Origin: JALEFZ01 sp039820545
GTDB taxonomy: Bacteria > Bacteroidota > Bacteroidia > J057
DNA length: 64,000 bases
Assembly (NCBI GenBank): GCA_039820545.1
Contig: JBCBPW010000022.1
Span: 1 to 64,000 of the forward strand
Direction of reading: 5' to 3'
Below, piece after piece: positions 45,419 to 53,457 of this stretch (its first letter is position 1; each line of letters opens with the position of its first letter). Below the pieces are notes generated by a model. It made no database searches. It saw only the letters and a program-made list of their open reading frames with translations, and was not told where the DNA came from. The translations under genes were made by a program, and so were the position numbers.

Positions 45419-47605
45419 CTATTTGCTGAGTGGAGGCAGGGTAGAGTGTACCATGATATTTCCCAACTTGACATACCAGCGGTACTCATTGAGCCCTATC
45501 TTTTCTCGGAAGACATACACATGCGTGTCTTTACTGGTTCTATCTGCATAGATGGGTTGGATTTTACCGTTGACATACCCTTCAAAATTCTGGTAGTACC
45601 TTACCGTTCCCATCCAAACCCTTGTCCCCTCAGGTAAGTCCTCCATCCAATCGACCTTCTTAAAATCTGACTGTGGAGGAATCTCCACTCTGTCTACGTC
45701 AATCTTCACTCGGTCATATTGCTTGAGTGTGGGATCGTCTACCAAGCGCTTCATGCGATCCAGATAATGATCTAGATCAAAAGTACTCGTCCTTTGCCGT
45801 TTCAAGCTTGATACCTCCATGGTAGCACTTGGGATGAAGAGAAAGCGTTCGAAATCTAGGTCCTTATCTCCATCACTCCCGCGTGTCCTCCCCTGATTGC
45901 CGTAGATGTTCTCCAAAGGAGAGGTAAAATCTTCTACCGCTCCGATAGCCTGCTGATTGAAAATGGCAAGGGCGCTATCTTCTAGTGTATAGGAAGGGGT
46001 TGGCGTATTCCCACCAGATCCATTTCCCCCGCCTCCTCCACCTACAGTTCCTCCACTTCCTGTAGAATCTCCTGGCTCTTCGATTTCTAACACTTGATAG
46101 ACATCAATGCCGATAATCCTTGGATTCCTTTTGAGTTTGTCTTTAGGATTTTTCCCTGACTTTCTCACCTTACGAATCTTGAAATCATATATCAAGGCAT
46201 AATCTATCCTGAGCTTTTCTACGATCGTCGTGTCATCCGTCACGTACTCGACTGTGCGGAATACATGGACGTGGTAGAGATACTGATTGACTCGCGCTTT
46301 GTTCAAGCCCGTCTTCTGAAGCTTTTCTCTAGGGACCGTATCGTATACGATACGGTCCACTGTGTGAATCGCCTTATTCCCATTCTCCATCCAGTAGTTG
46401 ATATACTGCTGGTAAGATACCTTTATCAGGCTCTTACCTGGCGCTCTTGCTCCCTCATTGTCAAATACATAGTAGTTGTCCATCTTCTTAGTGAAGAAAA
46501 GCTCTCGCCACTTCTTAGGATCTACCTTGGTATTTTTGGGATATCTTCTGCTCCCACGCTTTTCGCCTAGCGTTCTGATATATGCCTCTTGTTTCAGAAT
46601 GACAGTATCTGCATAAGCGCGAAAGACATCTTCATCATCCTTGACTTTGTTCTTTTCGTTATGGTTTAGCTTCCGCTTAGGAGGCAACTTCATGATGCTA
46701 CGAAAGGGGTGGCCTACAGGAGGTTTGTCCCCAAAATGCTTTTTGCTCACTTGCGCCCAGAAGTAAGGATGCTGCATGACCTTTCGACTCTTGCTTGACT
46801 TTGTGTTTGCCTGAACCATAGAGATCGTCTCATCAGCAATGGAATGCCATTTGAGTGAGGTCTCGTTTGTAATTCCTTCGTAGATCTTGTCGAAGAAGTA
46901 GTAGGAAAATAAAGGACCTGTTACTCCATTGGTCCACGCGGCTTCTCTGGGACTCGAACTGAAAAAGGTGATGGCACCTTCAGTCATAAAAAATAAGCGT
47001 TTGAAGTTAATGATGGCAGCTTCACGCAGAATTGTTTCATTCGACCGCCACAAGGGTTCATTAGGTACAGGATATTTTTTCTTGGGATCTGTATGACAAG
47101 CATCAAACACCGTCACCTTCATGCGAAAGTCAGTTTGAAGCACCTTAGACTCAATATTTTTGGAGGGATAAGGATCACCTTTGGCATTACCAAAAGTCAA
47201 TTGTACGTTACCCTCTTCTCCATCTTTTCCATGTCCAACATAGAGGACCATCAACGCATCTGTGGGATCCAAAGACATAGAATCTGCCTTCGAAATGGTG
47301 CGCATCAAATTCTCAGGGTTGAATTGCTTCCCCTCAAGAATGAATTTTTTGATCTGAATGCCAAAGTTGATACGGAGCGAATCGCACCAGTTGTTTAGTA
47401 CTTCTTTGTACTTTTTTCCATATACATTTTGATCTGTGGTATCCGCAGCCGCTACAATGTAGAGCTTAGGATTGCTTTGCGCTTGTAGGGGGTTTTCTAC
47501 AAATTGTCCCCCAAAAATGAGGAGCGTGAGTGAAAATATAAGGGGGTTTAGGGGTGAGAAAATGGATTTAGGGCGTAGATGAGGAGAATTCTTCTGGAGA
47601 GTCAT
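45419..47605 (-). CDS. Secreted caspase-fold (C14-like) cysteine peptidase
   Basis: The start is placed at 47605; the frame from 47653 adds 16 residues before the signal sequence. The 728-residue protein has a hydrophobic signal region (SPLNPLIFSLTLLIFG) ending near VENPLQAQ. A caspase-like domain follows at about 45-330: strand LYIVAAA, the catalytic His125 in LYVGHGKDGE and the catalytic Cys170 in VTVFDACHTD. Both dyad residues are in the expected order. The C-terminal 400 residues contain a Gly-rich linker (TVGGGGGGNGSGGNT) and a beta-rich end (DRVKIDVDRVEIP...). Most bacterial caspase homologues are cytoplasmic; this one is exported. No T9SS signal is evident. Confidence 0.85.
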   Translation of the reverse strand: MTLQKNSPHLRPKSIFSPLNPLIFSLTLLIFGGQFVENPLQAQSNPKLYIVAAADTTDQNVYGKKYKEVLNNWCDSLRINFGIQIKKFILEGKQFNPENLMRTISKADSMSLDPTDALMVLYVGHGKDGEEGNVQLTFGNAKGDPYPSKNIESKVLQTDFRMKVTVFDACHTDPKKKYPVPNEPLWRSNETILREAAIINFKRLFFMTEGAITFFSSSPREAAWTNGVTGPLFSYYFFDKIYEGITNETSLKWHSIADETISMVQANTKSSKSRKVMQHPYFWAQVSKKHFGDKPPVGHPFRSIMKLPPKRKLNHNEKNKVKDDEDVFRAYADTVILKQEAYIRTLGEKRGSRRYPKNTKVDPKKWRELFFTKKMDNYYVFDNEGARAPGKSLIKVSYQQYINYWMENGNKAIHTVDRIVYDTVPREKLQKTGLNKARVNQYLYHVHVFRTVEYVTDDTTIVEKLRIDYALIYDFKIRKVRKSGKNPKDKLKRNPRIIGIDVYQVLEIEEPGDSTGSGGTVGGGGGGNGSGGNTPTPSYTLEDSALAIFNQQAIGAVEDFTSPLENIYGNQGRTRGSDGDKDLDFERFLFIPSATMEVSSLKRQRTSTFDLDHYLDRMKRLVDDPTLKQYDRVKIDVDRVEIPPQSDFKKVDWMEDLPEGTRVWMGTVRYYQNFEGYVNGKIQPIYADRTSKDTHVYVFREKIGLNEYRWYVKLGNIMVHSTLPPLSK

Positions 47606-47899
47606 GTGTAGATCAATAATAGTTAGTGATAGTGGCAGACTGACAAAACACATAAATCACAGTGCCAATTCGCGGAGGACGAATTGTCAGGTACAAAAAC
47701 CAACGATATGAGAGGTGTGTAGATCCCTGATGTATACCAAACTTACGCAAGTTAGGTAGATTAGTTTTCAATTTTCACTAAAAACTTAAACAAATCTGGC
47801 AAAAAAGAAGCCATAAATTTTATAAAACCTAATTTATTGTTACACGTTTATCATAAAACAATATGATATGCCCCAAAATTAACATAAAGCACTTTTAAG
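47606..47899. other. Divergent promoter region of the protease island
   Basis: About 290 bp between the divergent caspase-fold gene and the M48-like gene. AT-rich, with an expected promoter on each strand. I see no clear palindrome or RNA. Confidence 0.45.
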
Positions 47900-49024
47900 A
47901 TGTTCCCCAAGCTCCCATTGCCTATCATGCCTGTCATGCTGCTCATATGGACCAGTTTCCAGCCTCCTATCCATCGCGCGAATCAACTGCGTAGCTTTGG
48001 TCCCATGGACTCTTTGTACGGGTACAGTTGTAGTGTCATCGGGGAACCTGCCAGTATTTCAGAACTTCGAGATGTGGCGATCAATGTCAATAAGAATAAT
48101 AATGAACTATATCCTTTCCTGAAAGAGGTAAAATCTCAACTAAAAACCAAGCGACCTATCACTTTACAGCGCACAGATCCAAAGGCGGGTATGATTGCTG
48201 CCTCTTACAGAGATGAAGCCAACCAATATAATGTGGGAGCTGAATTCATTGTCATCAATCAGGCCTACTTCGATCAGTTGGCGAAAGAATCGTTTCCTCG
48301 CTGGTCTGAATACAGGAAAGCGATGTATATCTTTATATTGGCTCATGAGTGTGCACATATCGAGAGAAATGATTTCGGTGTCAATATTGGGGAGAATGAA
48401 TGCCTCAATTACTCAAAGGAGCTCTTGGCAGACCGTAAAGCAGGAGAAGCAGTAGGTGCCCTGTCAAAGGTAGGATTTGATTTCTTTGATGAGATTTTAC
48501 CCAAATTTCTAAAGGATATCCCTGGTTCTCTCTCACATCCCTCGCTAGAATATAGAATCATGGCGGCCAAAGCAGGGTGGGTCACCTCCCTAGCCAAACG
48601 GCTGGAAAAAAATCCTTATTTTAAGGACCCTAATGTAGAAATAATCTCTTCATATATTCAAGAAGACAAAATTAAGGTCGTCGCAGAAATCCTGCCCCCT
48701 TCTTTTTCTCCATACAAATATATAGGAATTGATACAGATGAGAACCAGCACTTTCAGTACTATGGTACATTTGAAAATAATATTCCTAATGGAAAGGGAG
48801 TCCTAATCGTGACTGATCAGGAGAGAAACGGACAGGAACTCTATATGGGCGAAGTCAGAAATGAGCACTACCATGGCATGGGAGATCAATACAAAGGGGT
48901 CGGAGAACATACACAGGGTCGATTTTGGAATAGCAAACCTCATGGACGTGTCATGAAGATAACACGTGTGGAAGGTCGATTAGACACTGTCGTAAACATA
49001 TATAACAAAGGAATCAAACAATAA
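47900..49024 (+). CDS. M48-like metallopeptidase with C-terminal MORN-like repeats
   Basis: 374 residues. A short hydrophobic N-terminus (IMPVMLLIWTSF) could be a weak signal or anchor; an alternative start lies at 47927. The zinc motif HECAH is at 149-153, with Glu174 and Asp178 in KELLADRKAG giving the ExxxD ligand pattern of M48 peptidases, and SHPSLEYRI following (compare HPPxxxRI). Residues about 255-360 contain MORN-like repeats (YYGTFENNIPNGKGVLIV, YMGEVRNEHYHGMGDQY). MORN repeats bind lipids or proteins in eukaryotes; here they may target the peptidase to the membrane. Followed 56 bp later by a membrane-protein gene on the same strand, so likely one operon. Confidence 0.8.
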   Translation: MFPKLPLPIMPVMLLIWTSFQPPIHRANQLRSFGPMDSLYGYSCSVIGEPASISELRDVAINVNKNNNELYPFLKEVKSQLKTKRPITLQRTDPKAGMIAASYRDEANQYNVGAEFIVINQAYFDQLAKESFPRWSEYRKAMYIFILAHECAHIERNDFGVNIGENECLNYSKELLADRKAGEAVGALSKVGFDFFDEILPKFLKDIPGSLSHPSLEYRIMAAKAGWVTSLAKRLEKNPYFKDPNVEIISSYIQEDKIKVVAEILPPSFSPYKYIGIDTDENQHFQYYGTFENNIPNGKGVLIVTDQERNGQELYMGEVRNEHYHGMGDQYKGVGEHTQGRFWNSKPHGRVMKITRVEGRLDTVVNIYNKGIKQ

Positions 49025-49080
49025 CTTTTCAACTATCCACTTCTCATTGAGTCATTTTACCATCCAATCCTACGCACCAT

Positions 49081-49752
49081 ATGAATGAAATCCTAAGGTA
49101 CAAGAAGTTACCCTATCTACTTACCATCTTATTTGGTCTAGTTGCATACCAAATCAATCATCTGGTCCATTACTATGCGGATGCCCCCACGTTAATGTAT
49201 GAATACAAAGTATTAGACGAAGTACAGACAGATACTGGCATGATTCAGTACATAGATATAGAGATTAAGAATCTGACCAATGACAAGGTGTTCAAAAAAT
49301 TAGATTTTACCATTAGGTACAGGTCTAATGTCGATACTATCTATCAAGAACTCCATGCTTTTTTTACGCCTAAACTGCGGACTGTCTCTCCTTCACAAAT
49401 CTTAGGAACCGAACAAGTTTCAATAGAAAGGAATTTTCCCTATCGCTGGGGTAAAATCATCCGCTACGATATTCCTGTTCTCCACCCTCAAACCCAATAT
49501 ATCCTAGCCATAAAAACACTGAATGATCCCATACCAAGAGAAATGCCCAAGCTGTACGTTTCGGCCGAAAACCCTATCCTCCTGAAAGAAAAGGGATGTA
49601 CTACATGGGTAGTAGAACATCAAGTAGAAATCAATTTTGGGCTCTTGGGAATCTGGACTCTACTCATCTTACTGTATATCCGTAGACTAGCAAAATATCC
49701 CCCAGAAGGAAACACCCAAAATCAAGACAATAATGAATACTATCCTTGGTAA
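49081..49752 (+). CDS. Two-helix membrane protein, unknown
   Basis: 223 residues. Membrane helices lie at about 10-32 (KLPYLLTILFGLVAYQI) and 187-207 (FGLLGIWTLLILLYIRRL). The 150-residue middle part is beta-rich and should be periplasmic (VLDEVQTDTGMIQYIDIEI). I recognise no domain. It overlaps the next gene by 20 bp and follows the M48-like gene by 56 bp, so the three are probably co-transcribed. It may be a scaffold or sensor for that peptidase (inference). Confidence 0.72.
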   Translation: MNEILRYKKLPYLLTILFGLVAYQINHLVHYYADAPTLMYEYKVLDEVQTDTGMIQYIDIEIKNLTNDKVFKKLDFTIRYRSNVDTIYQELHAFFTPKLRTVSPSQILGTEQVSIERNFPYRWGKIIRYDIPVLHPQTQYILAIKTLNDPIPREMPKLYVSAENPILLKEKGCTTWVVEHQVEINFGLLGIWTLLILLYIRRLAKYPPEGNTQNQDNNEYYPW

Positions 49753-50176
49753 GATGGCTGGCTTCTTGATGATCTTCACCTTTGGTTTAGGTGAGCAGTC
49801 AGCCCCTGTATCTGATGATCCTATCGTATTCCAACTAGAGTTGAGAGACTGTAGCCGAGAGCGCACGCTTATTGCGTTTCAACTCGACAGATTTGGAGAG
49901 CTCGTCGTGAAGACGACCCGAAACAGATTACTGACGATCTACCAATCTACACTGGACGAATACGAAGGACGTGTCCTCAAAATGAAAGTGAATAAAGACC
50001 TCGCACATCGTGAGTACGATTTGAATCCCTACGAGTCCTGCGGTGAAGAAGAGCCTATCATGGATTATGATCAAATCTATCTAGAAGACCTCGCCTACAT
50101 GGCGGATGAGGAAGGAAAAATCGTTCTGTACCTCAAGCATCTGGACAGCCGACTAAACCACGTAGGGAATAACTAG
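49733..50176 (+). CDS. Small secreted protein, unknown
   Basis: 147 residues. The N-terminus (MNTILGKMAGFLMIFTFGLG) is a probable signal peptide; a second start at 49754 (MAGFLMIF) lies 1 bp after the upstream stop and is also plausible. The mature part is acidic with two Cys (Cys in RDCSRER and ESCGEEE), which could form a disulfide. No domain recognised. Last gene before a strong terminator. Confidence 0.68.
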   Translation: MNTILGKMAGFLMIFTFGLGEQSAPVSDDPIVFQLELRDCSRERTLIAFQLDRFGELVVKTTRNRLLTIYQSTLDEYEGRVLKMKVNKDLAHREYDLNPYESCGEEEPIMDYDQIYLEDLAYMADEEGKIVLYLKHLDSRLNHVGNN

Positions 50177-50204
50177 GACTTACATCTATTTTTTTGCTGA
50201 GACA

Positions 50205-50241
50205 ACGGACAAAGAGTACGCCTCCTTTGTCCGTCTTTTTT
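50205..50241 (+). terminator. Terminator of the M48-like operon
   Basis: ACGGACAAAG at 50205-50214 pairs perfectly with CTTTGTCCGT at 50225-50234 (10 bp, 10-nt loop), followed by CTTTTTT. Confidence 0.88.
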
Positions 50242-50418
50242 CTCTTTTCTGACTATTTCAATCAATCTAGATACCTCTACAGATAGGTTTTCCTTTTTCT
50301 CTTCCAGTCGGTTTCCACTCCATGTAAAGTAATTGACATTCTTTTCCCTTTTTCACCCCAGATGTTTCCAATTCTGTTTATATTTATGCGTTAATAAGTC
50401 CTATACGCGCGCAAAACC

Positions 50419-51081
50419 ATGCATAAACCTTCCCATCTAATCCTCTCTTTCATCTTCTTGTTTTGTATTCCCATATTCTCGTATGCGCAATACGGTGCAG
50501 GGGTTTTTCGGGCACAATGGGCAGGATATAAAGGTGTATTTTTCGAGCCTACCTACAACCTAGAGATGACCCTCCAAATGACCGCTCCCCAAGATGCTGA
50601 TCGTATGGGTTTTTCCTTCAGCTTTGCTAGTCTATCCCCTCGCCAAGATGTTTTTACCGTTGTCGAAAGAGATAACTTCGATGTGGAGGTACTCAATACT
50701 GTGATTACCCGATTTGGTCAAGTCTCCTTAGGCGCTTTCATCGATCATAAATTCATTCCTCGCTTAAAAGACAAGTGGCTGCAGCCTACGTATGGGATCG
50801 AATCTCACTTCCTCATTTATTCCACCACTTACAGTTTTGCCAGGCCACAAGATCGTACACCTAGACGACCTCGTACACAAGAAGGTACCGCCTTCGAGAC
50901 AGGGTTTCGCCTGGGAATGGCCATCACACTCATAAAAGAGAAGCTCTACATCTATACGGGTTTAGGAAGGAACTTTGGGACCATGACTCAAATCCGTGAA
51001 GGCTATACACTTACGGGTGAAAATGGGCCACAACCTTATACCTATTGGAAACCATATTTCACCCTACAACATTTCTTTTAA
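50419..51081 (+). CDS. Outer-membrane barrel-like protein, copy 1
   Basis: 220 residues with a signal peptide ending at SYAQ. The mature part alternates hydrophobic and polar residues and ends in aromatic Phe-Phe (YWKPYFTLQHFF), as expected for an outer-membrane beta-barrel. It is a paralogue of the gene at 51917: both share (A/S)-x-WAG(Y/F), YTG/QSGLGRNF and Y-WKP(Y/F). The next gene, a CTSPMF lipoprotein, begins 20 bp after the stop, so this is the first half of a duplicated two-gene module. Function unknown. Confidence 0.75.
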   Translation: MHKPSHLILSFIFLFCIPIFSYAQYGAGVFRAQWAGYKGVFFEPTYNLEMTLQMTAPQDADRMGFSFSFASLSPRQDVFTVVERDNFDVEVLNTVITRFGQVSLGAFIDHKFIPRLKDKWLQPTYGIESHFLIYSTTYSFARPQDRTPRRPRTQEGTAFETGFRLGMAITLIKEKLYIYTGLGRNFGTMTQIREGYTLTGENGPQPYTYWKPYFTLQHFF

Positions 51082-51101
51082 CCCATGAAGACAACCAACA
51101 C

Positions 51102-51890
51102 ATGAGATACATACACATATTATTAGCTCTAAGCTGGTGTATGGGACTCCTAGGCATAATCAGCAGCTGTACCTCCCCCATGTTTCAGCGTCCAACCGAT
51201 ATCCTCCCCGAGCTGGAAATACTTTCGGTAGACTCTATAGGGGATGCCAGTGTACAGATAAAGGGTAAAATGACAGGAAGTATAGAATCCATCGAAGCAT
51301 TAGGTTTCATTTTGTCTAATGAAGGCGAGCCGTCAATTACAGATGAGATCATTCCAGCTCAGCTTGACGAGGGTACGCTAGAGTTTACGCTGGAAGTAAA
51401 TGACCTTCCATACGATGAAGAATATCAGGTAAAGGCAGTGGTGACCACATCCTTTGGTTTATTTGCGACGCCTAGCTTTAGCTTCCGTACACCTGCTGAT
51501 AATTTTGTCCCCATTTTCGTCCCTTGCTCCCCGATTGAAGAAAGTATAACCTATATTAACAGTAGATATACAGTCAGCAGATTAGAAAAAACGATCGATC
51601 CATCCTACGTTTCCTACGTGCTTGTCCCTGAAGCAGCTGCCTTTAGATACCATATCTTTTTTCGCAACCCTCCAAGGCCTAACATATACGCCACAAATGA
51701 AAGTCTTAGTCTGACAAATGATCAGGTACACATTTATATTACCAGTGGAGGAGTGACGCGTGTAGTAGAATCAGGACAAGAAGTATATGTAGAAATCGAT
51801 CTAGTCAGTAGAGAGCTTATCATGACGATATGTGACTTGAAATTTGAAAACATCAATCTGATAAGTACAGGCAAATTTACGTTACCCTAA
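51102..51890 (+). CDS. CTSPMF lipoprotein, copy 1
   Basis: The start is placed at 51102 (MRYIHILLALSWCMGLLG); a frame from 51045 would overlap the previous gene. The 262-residue protein has a lipobox ISSC and a mature end CTSPMFQRPTD. A fibronectin-type-III-like domain spans about 35-130 (VQIKGKMTGSIESIEALGF, YQVKAVVTTSFGLFATPSFS). The C-terminal half is beta-rich. A paralogue lies at 52629 with the same CTSPMF start of the mature protein. Probably anchored in the outer membrane beside the barrel protein (inference). Confidence 0.78.
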   Translation: MRYIHILLALSWCMGLLGIISSCTSPMFQRPTDILPELEILSVDSIGDASVQIKGKMTGSIESIEALGFILSNEGEPSITDEIIPAQLDEGTLEFTLEVNDLPYDEEYQVKAVVTTSFGLFATPSFSFRTPADNFVPIFVPCSPIEESITYINSRYTVSRLEKTIDPSYVSYVLVPEAAAFRYHIFFRNPPRPNIYATNESLSLTNDQVHIYITSGGVTRVVESGQEVYVEIDLVSRELIMTICDLKFENINLISTGKFTLP

Positions 51891-51916
51891 CATCTTGAAC
51901 TTTCAGCTATTCATGT

Positions 51917-52552
51917 ATGCCCCATACCATGAAAAATCATTGCCACCTCATTTTCCTTCTGCTTTGCCTACAATTTCCGCTCACCGTCTTCGGTCAGTTT
52001 GGTTTGGAGATTTTCCAATCCCGATGGGCAGGCTTTTACGGATACTATTTTCAGCCGTCCACTGGCTACGAACTCAGCCTATCTCTGAAAAGAGATGACT
52101 GGAATGAACGCTTTGGCGTATCTGTAGGAGTCATAGATATGATCCCTGCGCAAGATGACTTCCCCGTCATCACCTCAAGCAGTAGAACTGCCAACATCAT
52201 TTCTTATCAACAAGTCTCAATCGGAGGATTTGGAGAATTTGGGATACTTCCCCATAAATTTTCTGGCGCTTTCTCCCCTTTTTGGGGACTAGAAGCAAAG
52301 CTGATAGAAGCTTTTTATGATATACAAGGTTTTACTACTCCCAATAGAGTCGCATCAAGCCTTAATGGACTAGAGACAGGCATCAAGTTGGGTGCTTCTC
52401 TCAAACTGGCTGAAGGAAGTATTTGGATACAATCGGGCTTGGGAAGAAATTTTGTAATCGTACAAAACGTACTAGAAGATCAATATATTGACCGTGCAGG
52501 ATATACCAGTTACTGGAAGCCTTTCGTCTCTGTATGTTTATTTGTCTTTTAA
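51917..52552 (+). CDS. Outer-membrane barrel-like protein, copy 2
   Basis: 211 residues, signal peptide ending VFGQ (start at 51929 also possible). Paralogue of 50419-51081: QSRWAGFYGYYFQP against RAQWAGYKGVFFEP, then SGLGRNF and SYWKPFVSV. Ends in Val-Phe, typical of a barrel terminus. The sequences have diverged well below easy nucleotide similarity, so the duplication is not recent. It is followed 76 bp later by the second lipoprotein copy. Confidence 0.75.
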   Translation: MPHTMKNHCHLIFLLLCLQFPLTVFGQFGLEIFQSRWAGFYGYYFQPSTGYELSLSLKRDDWNERFGVSVGVIDMIPAQDDFPVITSSSRTANIISYQQVSIGGFGEFGILPHKFSGAFSPFWGLEAKLIEAFYDIQGFTTPNRVASSLNGLETGIKLGASLKLAEGSIWIQSGLGRNFVIVQNVLEDQYIDRAGYTSYWKPFVSVCLFVF

Positions 52553-52628
52553 TGAAAGGATATACAATCCCACATTCTGTACCTCATACCGTTAAGGCAT
52601 CCTCTATTTAGCTCAAATGATTTCTACT

Positions 52629-53426
52629 ATGAAATATTGTACTTATCTCTGGATCCTTCTTATCCTGTCGAGTTGTACGTCTCCCATGTTTGAAGATTTT
52701 TCTGATCCATTACCTAAACTGACCATCAATGACCTGGAAGAAGTCCCCTTGGATAGCACACGAATCGAGATCAAAATTCTTTCAGAAGGCGCAAGTCAAG
52801 CTCTGCAAGTAGGCTTTCTCTACAAGGAAAATTTCGTTCCAAGCGTCACGGATAATCTCGAGACCATTTTGCGTGACAGACGCGATACGATCACTACTAT
52901 TCAAAAGACTTACTTGAACAGAGAGGGCTTTCTCGAACCAGGAAAAACGTATTTCATCCGAGCTTATGCAGAAAATAGCTTTGGTGTAGGGTTTTCTGAA
53001 CCTGTAGAGTATACGGTAGGAGGCCAAGTCAATATACCCCCTCCTTGTGGTTTCGGATCGAATACCCTAATAGGTGACCAGGTAGCTTATAGCGTCCGAT
53101 ATGTAGAAGAGTTTCAGACTTCCTCTATATTTCAATATACACTTGGCGCAGGAGGGAGACAGTTATGGCGGTTTCTTTTCAAGCAGCGTCCTGCTGTAGG
53201 TCAATATCAAACTGTCTTTGGTCCCCCAGATGTAGACTTAAACAATCAAGTATATGTAGATGTAAGGCTCAATTCGCAGAGCTCCACTCCAGCAGCGAGA
53301 GCCTTGCCTGGAAAGACCGTGTATGTACACCGACTTCTTTCAGGAGAGGTAAGGATTTCCTTCTGTGATCTCGAATTTCCAGATGCTTTTACAGATCCTG
53401 TAAGAGGGAGTTTTACGCCTGAATGA
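52629..53426 (+). CDS. CTSPMF lipoprotein, copy 2
   Basis: The start is placed at 52629 (MKYCTYLWILLILSSC); the lipobox is LSSC and the mature end is CTSPMFEDFSD. 265 residues. It contains a fibronectin-type-III-like part (IEIKILSEGASQALQVGFLY, GKTYFIRAYAENSFGVGFSE). It is the partner of barrel copy 2, as copy 1 is of barrel copy 1. It converges on the HtrA-like gene at 53458, with 31 bp between. Confidence 0.77.
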   Translation: MKYCTYLWILLILSSCTSPMFEDFSDPLPKLTINDLEEVPLDSTRIEIKILSEGASQALQVGFLYKENFVPSVTDNLETILRDRRDTITTIQKTYLNREGFLEPGKTYFIRAYAENSFGVGFSEPVEYTVGGQVNIPPPCGFGSNTLIGDQVAYSVRYVEEFQTSSIFQYTLGAGGRQLWRFLFKQRPAVGQYQTVFGPPDVDLNNQVYVDVRLNSQSSTPAARALPGKTVYVHRLLSGEVRISFCDLEFPDAFTDPVRGSFTPE

Positions 53427-53457
53427 CTCAAAGAGACTTTCAGCTTGATTTTTTCTT

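Noticed and set aside
45419..47605. Antiphage caspase (CARD/gasdermin-type) defence effector
   Set aside because: The signal peptide and the neighbouring envelope proteins argue against a cytoplasmic defence role; no gasdermin, STAND or CARD gene is adjacent.
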